From positions 17,351 through 81,350 of the forward strand of contig CANQUE010000004.1 of the NCBI GenBank assembly GCA_947626905.1: a stretch of 64,000 nucleotides of DNA, written 5' to 3'. Positions 17,240 through 26,097 of this stretch are shown piece by piece. The notes beneath the pieces were generated by a model. The model did not search any database. It saw only the letters and a list, made by a program, of their open reading frames with translations, and had not been told where the DNA came from. Numbering within the stretch: position 1 is the stretch's first letter; each line of letters opens with the position of its first letter. Source of the stretch: an uncultured Oscillospiraceae bacterium (GTDB taxonomy: Bacteria > Bacillota > Clostridia > Oscillospirales > Oscillospiraceae). The position numbers and the translations under genes are program-made.

Positions 17240-17297
17240 ATTCGCTCCTCATGGCGGACGGCAGCCTGTCCGGCCGCCGCCCAGCTGGTTTTTGTCC

Positions 17298-17708
17298 TTA
17301 TTTTTTCCTGGCCTTGGGGTTGACGATGTCGCGCCAGGCGAAGTCGCCCCGGCGCAGGCCCTGGACCAGCACCTCCGCCGTGGCCATATTGGAGGCGAAG
17401 GGGATGTTATGGGCGGCGCAGAGCAGCGCGATCTCATTCACCGGGCCGAACAGCTCCGGGTGGTAGGGATCGGCGAAAAACATCACCAGGTCGATCTCGT
17501 TATAGGCGATGCGGGCGCCGATCTGCTGCACGCCGCCCTGGGTGGCGTTCATATATAGCTCGATGGGCAGGCCCGTGGCTTCGCTCACCAGCTTTCCGGT
17601 GGTGTTGGTGGCAATGATGTTGTGTTCGGCAAGGATGCCGCTGTAGGCGATGCAGAATTGCACCATCAGTTCCTTCTTCCCGTCATGGGCCATCAGTGCG
17701 ATATTCAT
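17298..17708 (-). CDS. mgsA: Methylglyoxal synthase
   Basis: A 136-residue MgsA. It converts dihydroxyacetone phosphate to methylglyoxal and phosphate, a phosphate-releasing bypass of lower glycolysis. Visible: NIALMAHDGKK at the N-terminus (AHD and K bind phosphate), TNTTGKLV, a GGVQQIGARI loop, LVMFFADPYHP and NIPFASNMATAE. I chose ATG 17708, which has GGAGAG 5 bases upstream; GTG at 17714 sits inside that site. It follows mrdA after 61 bases, so a metabolic gene rides at the end of the cell-shape cluster; in many Firmicutes and Proteobacteria this place is taken by min or rodA genes. Confidence 0.95.
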   Translation of the reverse strand: MNIALMAHDGKKELMVQFCIAYSGILAEHNIIATNTTGKLVSEATGLPIELYMNATQGGVQQIGARIAYNEIDLVMFFADPYHPELFGPVNEIALLCAAHNIPFASNMATAEVLVQGLRRGDFAWRDIVNPKARKK

Positions 17709-17769
17709 AAACACTCTCCGATCTATAGGATTCCACTTGCCGAGGCAAGGTTTTTTCCGGCTCTTCCCG

Positions 17770-19860
17770 TCAGTGGAGGAGGGTCAGCTCCTGCTCCGTC
17801 TGCTGGGTGCTCTCTTTGAAATCAAAATAGTATTGCAGCACGTCCCTGGCCATATAGCCCAGGCTGGCGCCGCGGGCTCCCTTCTCCAGCGCCACCGCCA
17901 CGGCGATCTCCGGGTCCTCATAGGGGGCGTAGCAGATGAAGAAGGCGTCGTTGGTGCCGAAGCCGGTCTCGGTGGTACCGGTCTTGGCCGCCACGGTGTA
18001 GGGGAAACCGAAAAACTCCATACGGGCGGTACCGTTGGTGATGGCCCCCCGCATCCCGGAGTGGATCAGGTCCCAGGTGGCCTGGGAGCTCTTCACCTGG
18101 CTGACCACCTCCGGCTCCCGCTCATACACGCTCTCGGAATAGTCATAGCTGGAGGCGGACTTGAGGATGGAGCAGCTGTAGGTGGTGCCGGAATTGGCGA
18201 TGGCCGCCGCGTACCGGGCCAGCTGGATGGGCGTCACCAGGGTGAAGCCCTGGCCGATGGAGGCCTGGATGGTGTCGGCGGCATACCAGGCGGCGTTGCG
18301 CTGTCCGGCATAGCGCCAGGCCTTGTACTCCGGGGAGGCCACCTGGCCGGTCTCTTCGTACAGCTCGATGCCGGAGGGCTCGCCCAGGCCCAGAAGGGCG
18401 CCGTATTTGTCGATGTTCTTGATCTGGATGGTATCGCCCACGGTGTAGAAGAAGAAGTTGCAGCTGTAGGTCAGCGCCTTATCCACCGTGAGAGAGCCAT
18501 GGCTGCCGGTACAGCCGGGGGCATAACCCGCGTCCTGGTATTTTTTATACACGCCGGTGCAGACAATCTCCGTCTTCCCGTCGATGAAGCCCTCCGTCAG
18601 GGCCGCCAGGGCCATGCAGGGCTTGAAGGTGGAGCCGGGGGAGTAAAGGCCCTGGAGGGCCCGGTTCAGCATGGGCGTCCCCTCGTCCTCCTGCAGGGCG
18701 CTGTAGTCCCGCAGGAAGGTCTGCAGGTTATAGGTGGGGTAGCTGGCGATGCACAGCGGCTCGCCGGTGCGCACGTCTATGGCCACCAGGGCGCCGCCCT
18801 TGATCAGCTCCTTCATATCTTTCAGATTCCCCTCCGCCTGCAGCTGGGCGTTGTTCCGCTCCGTTTCCGCGTTGGTGGTGGTGATATAGCTGGCCAAGGC
18901 GGTCTCGGCGGCGCTCTGCAGCTCGATGTCCAGCGTCAGATAGATGTTGTTTCCGGGCTGGGGGATCTCGGTATAGACGGTGCTGGTGATGACGCCCTCG
19001 CTGGTGCTGGTGAGCTTGGCCTTGCCGTCCACCCCGTGGAGCAGGGACTCAAAGGCCGCCTCCACGCCGGACTTGCCCACCGTGGCGTCCATAGGATAGC
19101 CCTTTTCCTTGTAGGTATCATATTCCTCCGCCGTCATAAGGCCGGTATAGCCCAGCACATGGGGGGCATAGGCGGTGTTGTATTCCCGGATATAACCCAC
19201 CTGCACGTCCACGCCGGGCAGGTCCGCCTCCATGAGGGAGGTGATGGTGTTGATGTTCACATCCTGGGCGAAGATATAGTCGGCGGTGGCGATGTCGTAG
19301 CGGACGTTGACCGCATAGCGGATGGAGGAGATGATGCGCATCTCGTCGGCGGTGTAGTTGCCGTCGATGCCGTAGCGGGTGCGCATGTTGGCCATCACCT
19401 CCACGGCGGTGGCGTCCTCGTCCAGCTTGTTCGCCTTCAGCCACGCCTCCAGCAGCAGCCGCTGGGTGGCGGACATATCGGTGAACTGCCAGGGGGTGGA
19501 GGCGCTGATGGGCAGCTCGTCGTTATAGTGGTCGCCGTTGGCCTCGATGATCTGGCACATCTCCAGGATGTCGGCGTTGATCTCGTCGTTGTCCAGGCCG
19601 GAATAGAACAGCTCGTCCACGTCGATGAGCAGATTGTTGCAGTTCCGGTTGGACACCAGCAGCCGGCCGTAGCGGTCCATGATGTTCCCCCGGGCGGCGA
19701 TGACGGTCTTCTCGGTGACGATGGAGTGGGTGGACTCCTCATAGGCCTGGTTGCCGCCCACGATCTGCAGCTGGTACAGCGTGACGAAAAACGTCGCCAA
19801 CACCGCCGCCACCACCAGCCCCAAAAAGGCCAGCCGTCCCGGACTGATCAGCTTTCTCAT
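17770..19860 (-). CDS. mrdA: Penicillin-binding protein 2 (elongasome transpeptidase)
   Basis: A 696-residue class B PBP. One N-terminal membrane helix (residues about 9-31), then the pedestal domain starting ARGNIMDRYGRLL, and a transpeptidase domain with SPGSTFKPC (catalytic Ser and Lys, about 406-414), SCNFF (SxN, about 465) and AAKTGTTETG (KTG, about 623-632). It crosslinks peptidoglycan during side-wall elongation, working with RodA and MreCD outside the membrane. ATG 19860 lies 18 bases after mreD. The order mreC-mreD-mrdA identifies it as PBP2 rather than a division PBP3. Beta-lactams acylate the STFK serine. Confidence 0.95.
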   Translation of the reverse strand: MRKLISPGRLAFLGLVVAAVLATFFVTLYQLQIVGGNQAYEESTHSIVTEKTVIAARGNIMDRYGRLLVSNRNCNNLLIDVDELFYSGLDNDEINADILEMCQIIEANGDHYNDELPISASTPWQFTDMSATQRLLLEAWLKANKLDEDATAVEVMANMRTRYGIDGNYTADEMRIISSIRYAVNVRYDIATADYIFAQDVNINTITSLMEADLPGVDVQVGYIREYNTAYAPHVLGYTGLMTAEEYDTYKEKGYPMDATVGKSGVEAAFESLLHGVDGKAKLTSTSEGVITSTVYTEIPQPGNNIYLTLDIELQSAAETALASYITTTNAETERNNAQLQAEGNLKDMKELIKGGALVAIDVRTGEPLCIASYPTYNLQTFLRDYSALQEDEGTPMLNRALQGLYSPGSTFKPCMALAALTEGFIDGKTEIVCTGVYKKYQDAGYAPGCTGSHGSLTVDKALTYSCNFFFYTVGDTIQIKNIDKYGALLGLGEPSGIELYEETGQVASPEYKAWRYAGQRNAAWYAADTIQASIGQGFTLVTPIQLARYAAAIANSGTTYSCSILKSASSYDYSESVYEREPEVVSQVKSSQATWDLIHSGMRGAITNGTARMEFFGFPYTVAAKTGTTETGFGTNDAFFICYAPYEDPEIAVAVALEKGARGASLGYMARDVLQYYFDFKESTQQTEQELTLLH

Positions 19861-19878
19861 CTGGTTCCTTTCCGCGCC

Positions 19879-20433
19879 TCACCGGCCCATCGGCCGGGAA
19901 GCGATCAGTTTGCAGGGGATGTAAATGGGCATGGCCCAGACCAGGCTGTATGCCGTCTGGATCAGCCCCGTGCGCCACACGGGCCAATTCGCGCCCGCCC
20001 CCAGAAGGGCCGTCCGAAACAGTTTCACGTCCCCGTCCAGGAAAAACAGGAACCGGAACATCTGGCAGAAGGCCACCACGGCGAGCGCCGCCAGGGTCAG
20101 CGTCATATAGGACACGAAACCCTTGTGGAGCATATATTTTCCCAGCACGCCGGAGAAAAAACCGGCGGCGGGGAGCAGTACGGTGAACAGCGCCACCTGG
20201 TCGGTATAGGCGATGTCGGAGAAGATCCCCGCCGTCAGCCCGACGAAGCCGCCCCAAAGGCCGCCCTCGAACAGGCCCACCGCCACCACCGCCGACGGCA
20301 CCAGCATGGCCCGCACGCCCCACAGCGTAAAGCGCACCGCCACCAGGTTCTGCAGGGAGAACAGCACCACCAGCAGCAGCCCGTAGGCGATGGCCCGGCG
20401 CAGCTTGGACAGGTCTATCAAGTCAAGCAGCAT
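19879..20433 (-). CDS. mreD: Rod-shape protein MreD
   Basis: A 184-residue membrane protein with about five or six hydrophobic helices and almost no soluble part (for example LLLVVLFSLQNLVAV and VLLPAAGFFSGVLG). GGLWGGFVGLTAGIFSDIAY is the recognisable MreD stretch. It is a core elongasome component with MreC, MreB, RodA and PBP2. AGGAG lies 8 bases before ATG 20433, five bases after mreC ends. Identity rests on both the family pattern and the position between mreC and mrdA. mreB is not in this window. Confidence 0.92.
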   Translation of the reverse strand: MLLDLIDLSKLRRAIAYGLLLVVLFSLQNLVAVRFTLWGVRAMLVPSAVVAVGLFEGGLWGGFVGLTAGIFSDIAYTDQVALFTVLLPAAGFFSGVLGKYMLHKGFVSYMTLTLAALAVVAFCQMFRFLFFLDGDVKLFRTALLGAGANWPVWRTGLIQTAYSLVWAMPIYIPCKLIASRPMGR

Positions 20434-20438
20434 AATGC

Positions 20439-21287
20439 TTACTCCTGAACGGTGAAGTCGGTGATGATGAACACCTGTGTCAGACTGCCCAGGTCACAGG
20501 CCGGCTCTACCACGCCGTAGATGGTCTGGCCGTTGCCCTCGCTGAGCACGGCGCTGATATAGCCGATGATCAGTCCCTGGGGAATGGAGCCTCTGCCGGA
20601 GGTGAGCACCGCCTCGCCCTCCACCAGCTGGGCGTTCTCGGACAGATAGGTCAGGCGCAGCTCGTTGTTCTGCATCAGGGAGAACTCGCCCACGCACATC
20701 CCCACCGCGCCGGCTTCGCCCACCAGCGCGCCCACGTCGATGCCGGAGTCGACCACGGTACGCACCGTGCACCAGGTGTCCCCCAGCTCGATGACCTGGC
20801 CCACCAGCGCGCCGTACTCGGTGATGACGCAGTCGCCCACCTCGATGGGGTTGGTGGCGTTGGACGAGCCCTTGGAGATGCGGAAGGTGCTCTCCCAGTT
20901 GGAGCTGGACCACTCCGTGATCTTGGCGGACTCCATCACATAGTCGGTATGCTTTTCCGCGAAGCCCAGCAGCTCCCGCAGCCGGATGTTCTCCTCCTGG
21001 AACTCGGAGGCGCTGATGGCCGCCTGCTGGGCCTGGGCCAGCTGGGCCCGGAGGGCGTTGTTGTCCGCCACCAGCTGGTCATATTCGTAGATATAGCCAT
21101 AGATGCCCTCGATCCACTCGATGGCGGAGGAGGCCGCCTGGCCCACCGCGCCGGACAGAGAACCGGTCACGTTGGCCAGCAGTCCCGCCCGGCCGCCCAG
21201 CAGCACGGTGGCCAGCACCGCTATCAGCACCACGGCCACCACCACTGCGCCTACCCGCAGGCCATATTTTCTGATGTATTCTTTCAA
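20439..21287 (-). CDS. mreC: Rod-shape protein MreC
   Basis: A 282-residue MreC: a short cytoplasmic N-terminus (KEYIRKYGLRV), one membrane helix (GAVVVAVVLIAVLATVLLGG), a periplasm-side coiled coil (YDQLVADNNALRAQLAQAQQ) and a beta-domain (SAKITEWSSSNWESTFRI onward). It scaffolds the elongasome and activates PBP2. I chose TTG 21287 because it overlaps the maf stop as TTGA and has GGGAG about 9 bases upstream; the longer GTG start at 21332 would overlap maf by 49 bases and add residues unlike MreC. Both starts keep the same domains. Confidence 0.93.
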   Translation of the reverse strand: MKEYIRKYGLRVGAVVVAVVLIAVLATVLLGGRAGLLANVTGSLSGAVGQAASSAIEWIEGIYGYIYEYDQLVADNNALRAQLAQAQQAAISASEFQEENIRLRELLGFAEKHTDYVMESAKITEWSSSNWESTFRISKGSSNATNPIEVGDCVITEYGALVGQVIELGDTWCTVRTVVDSGIDVGALVGEAGAVGMCVGEFSLMQNNELRLTYLSENAQLVEGEAVLTSGRGSIPQGLIIGYISAVLSEGNGQTIYGVVEPACDLGSLTQVFIITDFTVQE

Positions 21288-21871
21288 ACCAACTTGACTC
21301 CCGCTTCTGAAAGCATTTCCCCCAAAAGACACAGGGGCAGACCCACCACGTTGTAGTAGTCCCCCTCGATCCGCTCCACAAAAAGCCCCGCCCGGCCCTG
21401 GTAGCCATAGGCCCCGGCCTTGTCCATAGGCTCGCCGGTGGCCACATAGCTGTCGATCTCGGCGTCGGTCAGCTCCCGGAAGAACACCTTCGTCACGGCC
21501 ATGCGGGTGTCGTTGTAAGACTGGACGGCGGGATACACGCCGTACCGCACCAGGCTCACGCCGGTGTAGACCTGGTGCTCCCGGCCGGAGAGCAGCCGCA
21601 GCATCCGCCGGGCGTCCGCCACGTCATGGGGCTTGCCCAGGATCATCCCGTTTACGCCCACCACCGTGTCCGCGCCGATCACCAGCGCCTCGGGATGGGC
21701 TTCGGCCACCTGCCTGGCCTTTTGCTGGGACAGATACCAGGCCGTCCGGCCCGCCTCCGCCTCGTCGGGCGGCACCTCCGGCCCCGGGGCGGGGATGATC
21801 CGGAACGGCAGCCCCAGCGTTTCCATCAGCTGCCGCCTTCTGGGGGAGGTGGAGGCAAGGATCAGCTCCAT
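21284..21871 (-). CDS. maf: Maf/YhdE family nucleotide pyrophosphatase
   Basis: A 195-residue Maf protein. LILASTSPRRRQLM at the N-terminus is the family signature (SxSPRR), with VIGADTVVGVNGMILGKP carrying the catalytic Asp and the substrate loop, and AYGYQGRAGLFVERIEGDYY near the C-terminus. Maf proteins hydrolyse dTTP, UTP or modified nucleotides to monophosphates and are linked to cell-division arrest. The usual place beside mreBCD is kept here. ATG 21871 is preceded by AAAGGAG and overlaps the U32 peptidase end by 10 bases; it couples onward to mreC through a TTGA overlap. Confidence 0.95.
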   Translation of the reverse strand: MELILASTSPRRRQLMETLGLPFRIIPAPGPEVPPDEAEAGRTAWYLSQQKARQVAEAHPEALVIGADTVVGVNGMILGKPHDVADARRMLRLLSGREHQVYTGVSLVRYGVYPAVQSYNDTRMAVTKVFFRELTDAEIDSYVATGEPMDKAGAYGYQGRAGLFVERIEGDYYNVVGLPLCLLGEMLSEAGVKLV

Positions 21872-23958
21872 AGCGCTCCTTTCTGATAGGCCCCCCGGCT
21901 GGCGTTGATCGGCACATAGTCGTTTTGCTCCCGGTACCGCTGGGTCACCTGCACGCACTCCCGGGGGCTCTCGGTGGTGAACAGCAGCCGCAGGCCCCAC
22001 AGCCCCGCCCCGGCATATATCTCCGGGTGGTCGGCCAGGAAGATCTTCCGGCTGTCATAGACCGTGTTCCGGCAGCCAAACTCCTTCGCCACCGGGTATA
22101 CGCCTCCAAAGGCGTCCCCCATGGAGGCAGGGGTGGAGCAGGCGCACCGCCCGGCGCTGTTGCGGATCAGGCAGTGATCCGTCACCATCACCGGCACCCG
22201 GCCGTAGACCACCATCTCGGTGGGGGCGGACTTGGCCATCCCGGCGATCTGCCGGGCGGTCATCTCACAGGAGGCGGTGACGGAGATCAGCCCCGCCCGG
22301 CCCAGCCGGTCCAGGGCCAGGGAGTTGGCCACGTTCAGGGCCAGATCCCCCCGCACGGCCATGCCCGCCCGCCGGGCCGCCGGCAGCAGCCCCAGGCTCC
22401 CGGCCAGCACCTGGCGCACGCCCATGGCTTGGAGCGCGGCCAAAAGCTCCGCCAGCACCGGCATCTCCGCCTCGGAAACCACCGGCGGCAGCACCGCCGC
22501 GATCTTTGTCCCCCGGGAGCGGAAATGCTCCACCCCCGGCGCTCCGGCCGCCAGCACCTCCGCCGGCACATAGAGCAGCTCCGCCCCCATGCCGGCCAGC
22601 TCCGGCGTCAGCTGGGACTCGGAGGACACCTGCAATATCAGCTTGGGCGGCCCCGGCGGGAGCTGGTTCTCCGGCCGGAGAGGGCGCTCCTCCACCCGGA
22701 CGGTCACCGGTTCCCGGCTCTTGTCGCTGATCTGGGCCAGCAGATCCCGCCGGGCGTCTTCCACCGCCTCGTCGGGATAGTCCAGGTTCGGGGCCACGGC
22801 GCATTTGACATAGGTGCAGTGAAAGGGCGTCCCGCCCGTGCGCTGCAGGATCTCCCGGACGCGGCTGTCGGATATGCCCTGGCGGCCCAGGTCGATGGGC
22901 TCAAAGCCCCTGTGCACCGCCCGGCTGCCCTGTTCGTCCTCCGCGGCGAACAGGGCGGGCTTGCCCGGCTCCAGCACCGCGTAAAACTTCACCGGCACCC
23001 GGCGCAACTCGCCGCTCATGTAACCGCGGCGCACCTCCGTATAGAACCGGGACGGGACCTTGTCCCGCTCCGGCGCGGGGGCGAACATATCCGGCCCCGC
23101 CTGGCCGGTGAAATAGCCGTCGGACAGGCCCGTGGCGCCGAAGGCGCCGGCCAGATAATCCCGCTCCTCCGGCGAGGGGGGCAGCTTTTCCCGGATCGCC
23201 CGGGCATACAGCCGGGTGGCATAGGCCACATATTCGGGGCGGCGGTCCCGCCCCTCGATGGCGGCGAAGGCCACCCCGGCGGCCTCCAGCTCCTCCAGCC
23301 GGTCGATCAGGCACACGTCCGCCATGGACAGGGGATGCTCGTCCATCCGTCCGCCCAGGGAGAACCGGCCCCGGCAGGGCTGGGCGCAGCGCAGGCACCC
23401 GTCCCCCCGGTGTTCATGGGCCATGGCCCCTATGTAGCAGCGGCCGCTGTGGGCCACGCACACCGGCCCGTGGACGCACACCCCCACCGGGATGGGCGAC
23501 GCCTTGGCGATGGCGGCCACCTGGTCCGCGCTCAGCTCCGGGGCCAGGATCACCCGGCTCAGACCCATGGCGGCCGCGGCCGCCACGCTGTCCAGGTTGC
23601 TCAGCCCCAGGCGCAGGCCGCCCCACAGGGGCATGTCCGGCAGAGTCTGGCGCAGCGCCGAAATCAGGCCCGTGTCCCGGACCACCAGCGCCCCCGCGCC
23701 CTCCCGGGCGGCAAACAGCGCCAGATCCAGGGCCTGGGGCAGGGTCTCGTCCGTATACAGCGCCTCCACGGCCACCGCCGCCAGGCAACCCCGCACCCGG
23801 CAGTAGCGGATGCTCTGGGCCAGCCCCTCCCGTTCCAGGGGCTGGTCGCCCTTGCCCAGGGCGGTGAGCCCCCGGCCCATATATACCGTGTCCGCTCCGC
23901 TCTGCACGGCGGCGATCACCGCCTCCGTGCTCCCGGCAGGCGCAAGAATCTGCAGCAT
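21862..23958 (-). CDS. U32-family peptidase / 23S rRNA hydroxylation-type protein
   Basis: A 698-residue long-form U32 protein with an additional C-terminal domain (DUF3656-like). LQILAPAGSTEAVIAAVQSG and GADTVYMG open the barrel; GVCVHGPVCVAHSGRCYIG (about 158-176) and CLRCAQPCRG contain the conserved cysteines. Long members such as RlhA act in tRNA or rRNA hydroxylation with prephenate-dependent and iron-sulfur chemistry; others are annotated as collagenase-like peptidases, so the substrate is open. A second half repeats the barrel-like pattern (AAVLPPVVSEAEMP to the end). ATG 23958 is preceded by GAGGG. It is the first gene of the maf-mre unit. Confidence 0.88.
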   Translation of the reverse strand: MLQILAPAGSTEAVIAAVQSGADTVYMGRGLTALGKGDQPLEREGLAQSIRYCRVRGCLAAVAVEALYTDETLPQALDLALFAAREGAGALVVRDTGLISALRQTLPDMPLWGGLRLGLSNLDSVAAAAAMGLSRVILAPELSADQVAAIAKASPIPVGVCVHGPVCVAHSGRCYIGAMAHEHRGDGCLRCAQPCRGRFSLGGRMDEHPLSMADVCLIDRLEELEAAGVAFAAIEGRDRRPEYVAYATRLYARAIREKLPPSPEERDYLAGAFGATGLSDGYFTGQAGPDMFAPAPERDKVPSRFYTEVRRGYMSGELRRVPVKFYAVLEPGKPALFAAEDEQGSRAVHRGFEPIDLGRQGISDSRVREILQRTGGTPFHCTYVKCAVAPNLDYPDEAVEDARRDLLAQISDKSREPVTVRVEERPLRPENQLPPGPPKLILQVSSESQLTPELAGMGAELLYVPAEVLAAGAPGVEHFRSRGTKIAAVLPPVVSEAEMPVLAELLAALQAMGVRQVLAGSLGLLPAARRAGMAVRGDLALNVANSLALDRLGRAGLISVTASCEMTARQIAGMAKSAPTEMVVYGRVPVMVTDHCLIRNSAGRCACSTPASMGDAFGGVYPVAKEFGCRNTVYDSRKIFLADHPEIYAGAGLWGLRLLFTTESPRECVQVTQRYREQNDYVPINASRGAYQKGALWS

Positions 23959-24103
23959 AAATCCCTCGTGTTCATCCGGCCGCAGGCGGCCGGGCAGGTG
24001 CCAGTCCAAAGACCATAAAAGACCATATAATCTTTTACATTATAAACGTAAACCTCTGACAAAACAAGAGAAAATCCCGATTTCAGGAAGCCTTTACAAA
24101 AAC

Positions 24104-24952
24104 TTAAAATTTGACCCGCCGGAGCTCGTCCAGCGCCGACGCCGGCACGCGCACCTCTCCGTCTATGCCCCGGCCCAGCCGGATGCGGGGCTTGCGCTCG
24201 CCGTGGAAATCGCTGCCGCCGGACACGGCCAGGCCGAACCGGGCCGCCAGACCGGTCAGAAGCTCCCGCCGCTCCGGGCCATAGCCGGAATAGACGCACT
24301 CCATGGCCCGGCATCCCGCCTCGGTACAGGCGCGGATGAAGGCCTCCAGCGCCCCGCCCTCGTAGCCGTACTGCAGCGGATGGGCGATGGCGGCCAGGCC
24401 CCCGGCGCTTCGGATGGCCTCGACCGCCTGCTCCAGAGGCATGCGCCGCCGGGGCTGGTAATAGACGCCGCCCTTGTTCAGCCACCGGGTCAGCGCCTCC
24501 TCCACCGAGGACGCGCAGCCCGCCTTCACCAGCAGGGAGGCGATGTGGGGCCGGCCCAGGACCGCCCCGGGAAAGGAGGCCCTCAGCCGGTCCATGGAAA
24601 GGGGAAAGCCGTCCGCCGCCATGGCGTCCACGATGGCCGTGTTGCGGCGCTCCCGCTCCCGCCGGAACCAGTCCAGCGCCTCGGCCAGGGCGGGGGCGGC
24701 CGGGTCGATGAAATAGCCCAGGATGTGTACGCCCTGGCCCAGATACCCGGCGGAGACCTCCACGCCGGGGACCACCTCCACCCCCAGCGCCTCTCCCGCC
24801 GCCAGCGCCTCGGCCAGGCCGGAGGCGGTGTCGTGGTCGGTCACGGCGATGGCGGCCAGGCCCGTTTCCCGGGCCAGCGCCACCGTCTGGCGGGGCGTCA
24901 GGGTCCCGTCCGACGCCGTGGTGTGTACATGCAGATCGATCAGGCGTTCCAT
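24104..24952 (-). CDS. PHP-domain phosphoesterase (YciV/RNase AM-like)
   Basis: A 282-residue PHP protein. DLHVHTTASDG (HxH, residues 5-15), AIAVTDHDT (about 35-43), PGVEVSAGY, the AHPLQYG strand and a GGSDFHGE end motif supply the metal-binding His and Asp residues of the trinuclear centre. Close relatives remove phosphate from 3',5'-nucleoside bisphosphates and trim RNA 5' ends. ATG 24952 has GGAGG 7 bases upstream. It is a single minus-strand gene, separated from the U32 peptidase by 145 AT-rich bases without an obvious terminator. Confidence 0.9.
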   Translation of the reverse strand: MERLIDLHVHTTASDGTLTPRQTVALARETGLAAIAVTDHDTASGLAEALAAGEALGVEVVPGVEVSAGYLGQGVHILGYFIDPAAPALAEALDWFRRERERRNTAIVDAMAADGFPLSMDRLRASFPGAVLGRPHIASLLVKAGCASSVEEALTRWLNKGGVYYQPRRRMPLEQAVEAIRSAGGLAAIAHPLQYGYEGGALEAFIRACTEAGCRAMECVYSGYGPERRELLTGLAARFGLAVSGGSDFHGERKPRIRLGRGIDGEVRVPASALDELRRVKF

Positions 24953-24994
24953 CGTCCGTCCTCCTGTCGTTGTCGTTCCGCGGTAAGGGGGCAT

Positions 24995-25027
24995 GTTTTG
25001 CGGTCCCGGCTTCGCCGGGAGCAAAAC
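24995..25027. repeat. Hairpin in the PHP-dnaD divergent gap
   Basis: GTTTTGC and CCCGGC arms pair with GCCGGG and GCAAAAC around loop TTC; a three-base versus one-base bulge separates the two stems. Confidence 0.55.
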
Positions 25028-25040
25028 GCCGTAAATCAAA

Positions 25041-25066
25041 TATAATGGCCGCTTGCGGCCATTATA
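25041..25066. repeat. Perfect 12-bp palindrome with GCCGC-TT-GCGGC core
   Basis: TATAATGGCCGC (25041-25052), TT, then its complement (25055-25066). It shares the core of hairpins near 12434 and 14098. Confidence 0.6.
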
Positions 25067-25083
25067 GCATAAACAAGCAAAAC

Positions 25084-25112
25084 TTGTAACTGGTCCCGGT
25101 TGATGTTATAAT
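25084..25112 (+). promoter_or_regulatory. Sigma-A-type promoter of the dnaD-dnaC unit
   Basis: -35 TTGTAA (25084-25089), 17-base spacer, -10 TATAAT (25107-25112), 33 bases before the ATG. Confidence 0.75.
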
Positions 25113-25145
25113 GTAGAAGATCATACCAAAGACAAGGGACGAGCC

Positions 25146-26087
25146 ATGGACGACGCCAAGCTGAAACTGAACAGCCCCCGCCTTTTGGCGGTGCCTCTGC
25201 GGGACGCGGACCGCCTTCTGGAAGCCGGCGACGGCGATTGCGCGCTGCTGTATCTGTACCTGGTCAAGGGGGGCGGGGTCCTGGATCTGGAGCAGGCCGC
25301 GGGAGAGCTGCGGCTGTCCGTCCGGGCGGTACAGGCCATCGCCCGGCGGTTGGAGCGGATGGGTCTGCTGGATATGGCGGACCGGGACGTCCAGCCCGCC
25401 CGGGAGCCGCCCGAATACCGGGCGGCGGACGTGGTGCGCCGCAGCCAGTCGGACCCGGCCTTCCGGGACCTGGTGAAGGAGGCCCAGACCGCGCTGGGGC
25501 GGCTTTTGAGCTCCACAGATCTGAAAAAGCTGTTCGGCATCTACGACGATCTGGCCCTGCCGCCGGAGGTGATCATGCTGCTGATCCACCACTGCCGGGA
25601 GGAGCACGAGCAGCGCTACGGCGCCGGGCGGAACCTGGGCTTCGCCGCCATCGAAAAGGAGGCGTACAGCTGGTTCGACCGGGAGATCGTCACCTATGAG
25701 CAGGCGGAGAGCTGGCTGGCGGAGCTGGACCGGCGCAAGAGCCTGACCGGGGAGATCCAGCAGGCCCTGGGCATCCGGGGCAGGGATCTGACGGCCACGG
25801 AGCGGCGGTACATCGACCAGTGGATCGAGCTGGGCTTCGGCCCGGAGCCCCTGGCTCTGGCGGCGGACCGGACCGTCACCAACACCGGGGCGCTGAAGTG
25901 GAAATATATGGACTCCATCGTCCGCTCCTGGCACAGCAAGGGCCTGCACACCGTGGCCGACATCGAGCAGAAGGACCGCAAGAACCCGGCCGCGCCCCTT
26001 CCGCCCCGGCAGGCCGCCGGGTCCGCTCCCGACGCCGGAGAGCTGGAACGGATGAAGAAGCTCCGGGAACGAATGAAGAACCGTTGA
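25146..26087 (+). CDS. DnaD-domain replication initiation protein
   Basis: A 313-residue protein. The N-terminal winged helix (about residues 20-80: DCALLYLYLVKGGGVLDLEQ, then LSVRAVQAIARRLERMG) and two DnaD C-terminal domain repeats (LKKLFGIYDDLALPPEVIML, and ATERRYIDQWIELGFGPEPL) are visible, with YxxxIVRSW-type ending (KYMDSIVRSWHSKG) typical of the family. DnaD remodels DNA and helps load helicase at oriC or restart sites. ATG has AAGGGA upstream. It precedes a DnaC-like loader by 10 bases, so both act in primosome assembly. Confidence 0.9.
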   Translation: MDDAKLKLNSPRLLAVPLRDADRLLEAGDGDCALLYLYLVKGGGVLDLEQAAGELRLSVRAVQAIARRLERMGLLDMADRDVQPAREPPEYRAADVVRRSQSDPAFRDLVKEAQTALGRLLSSTDLKKLFGIYDDLALPPEVIMLLIHHCREEHEQRYGAGRNLGFAAIEKEAYSWFDREIVTYEQAESWLAELDRRKSLTGEIQQALGIRGRDLTATERRYIDQWIELGFGPEPLALAADRTVTNTGALKWKYMDSIVRSWHSKGLHTVADIEQKDRKNPAAPLPPRQAAGSAPDAGELERMKKLRERMKNR

Positions 26088-26097
26088 GGACACAGCC

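Noticed and set aside
17240-17297. Possible T-box leader for hisS/aspS
   Set aside because: The gap before hisS is 58 bases and shows no T-box sequence or specifier stem; mgsA lies directly upstream.
17736-17758. CTTGCC/GGCAAG hairpin followed by six T
   Set aside because: The T-run is on the plus strand, but both neighbouring genes read leftward; the stem is short. Not annotated as a terminator.
17650-20448. 932-codon plus-strand open frame
   Set aside because: Lies over mreD, mrdA and mgsA, which have full domains; composition is repetitive Gly/His/Gln.
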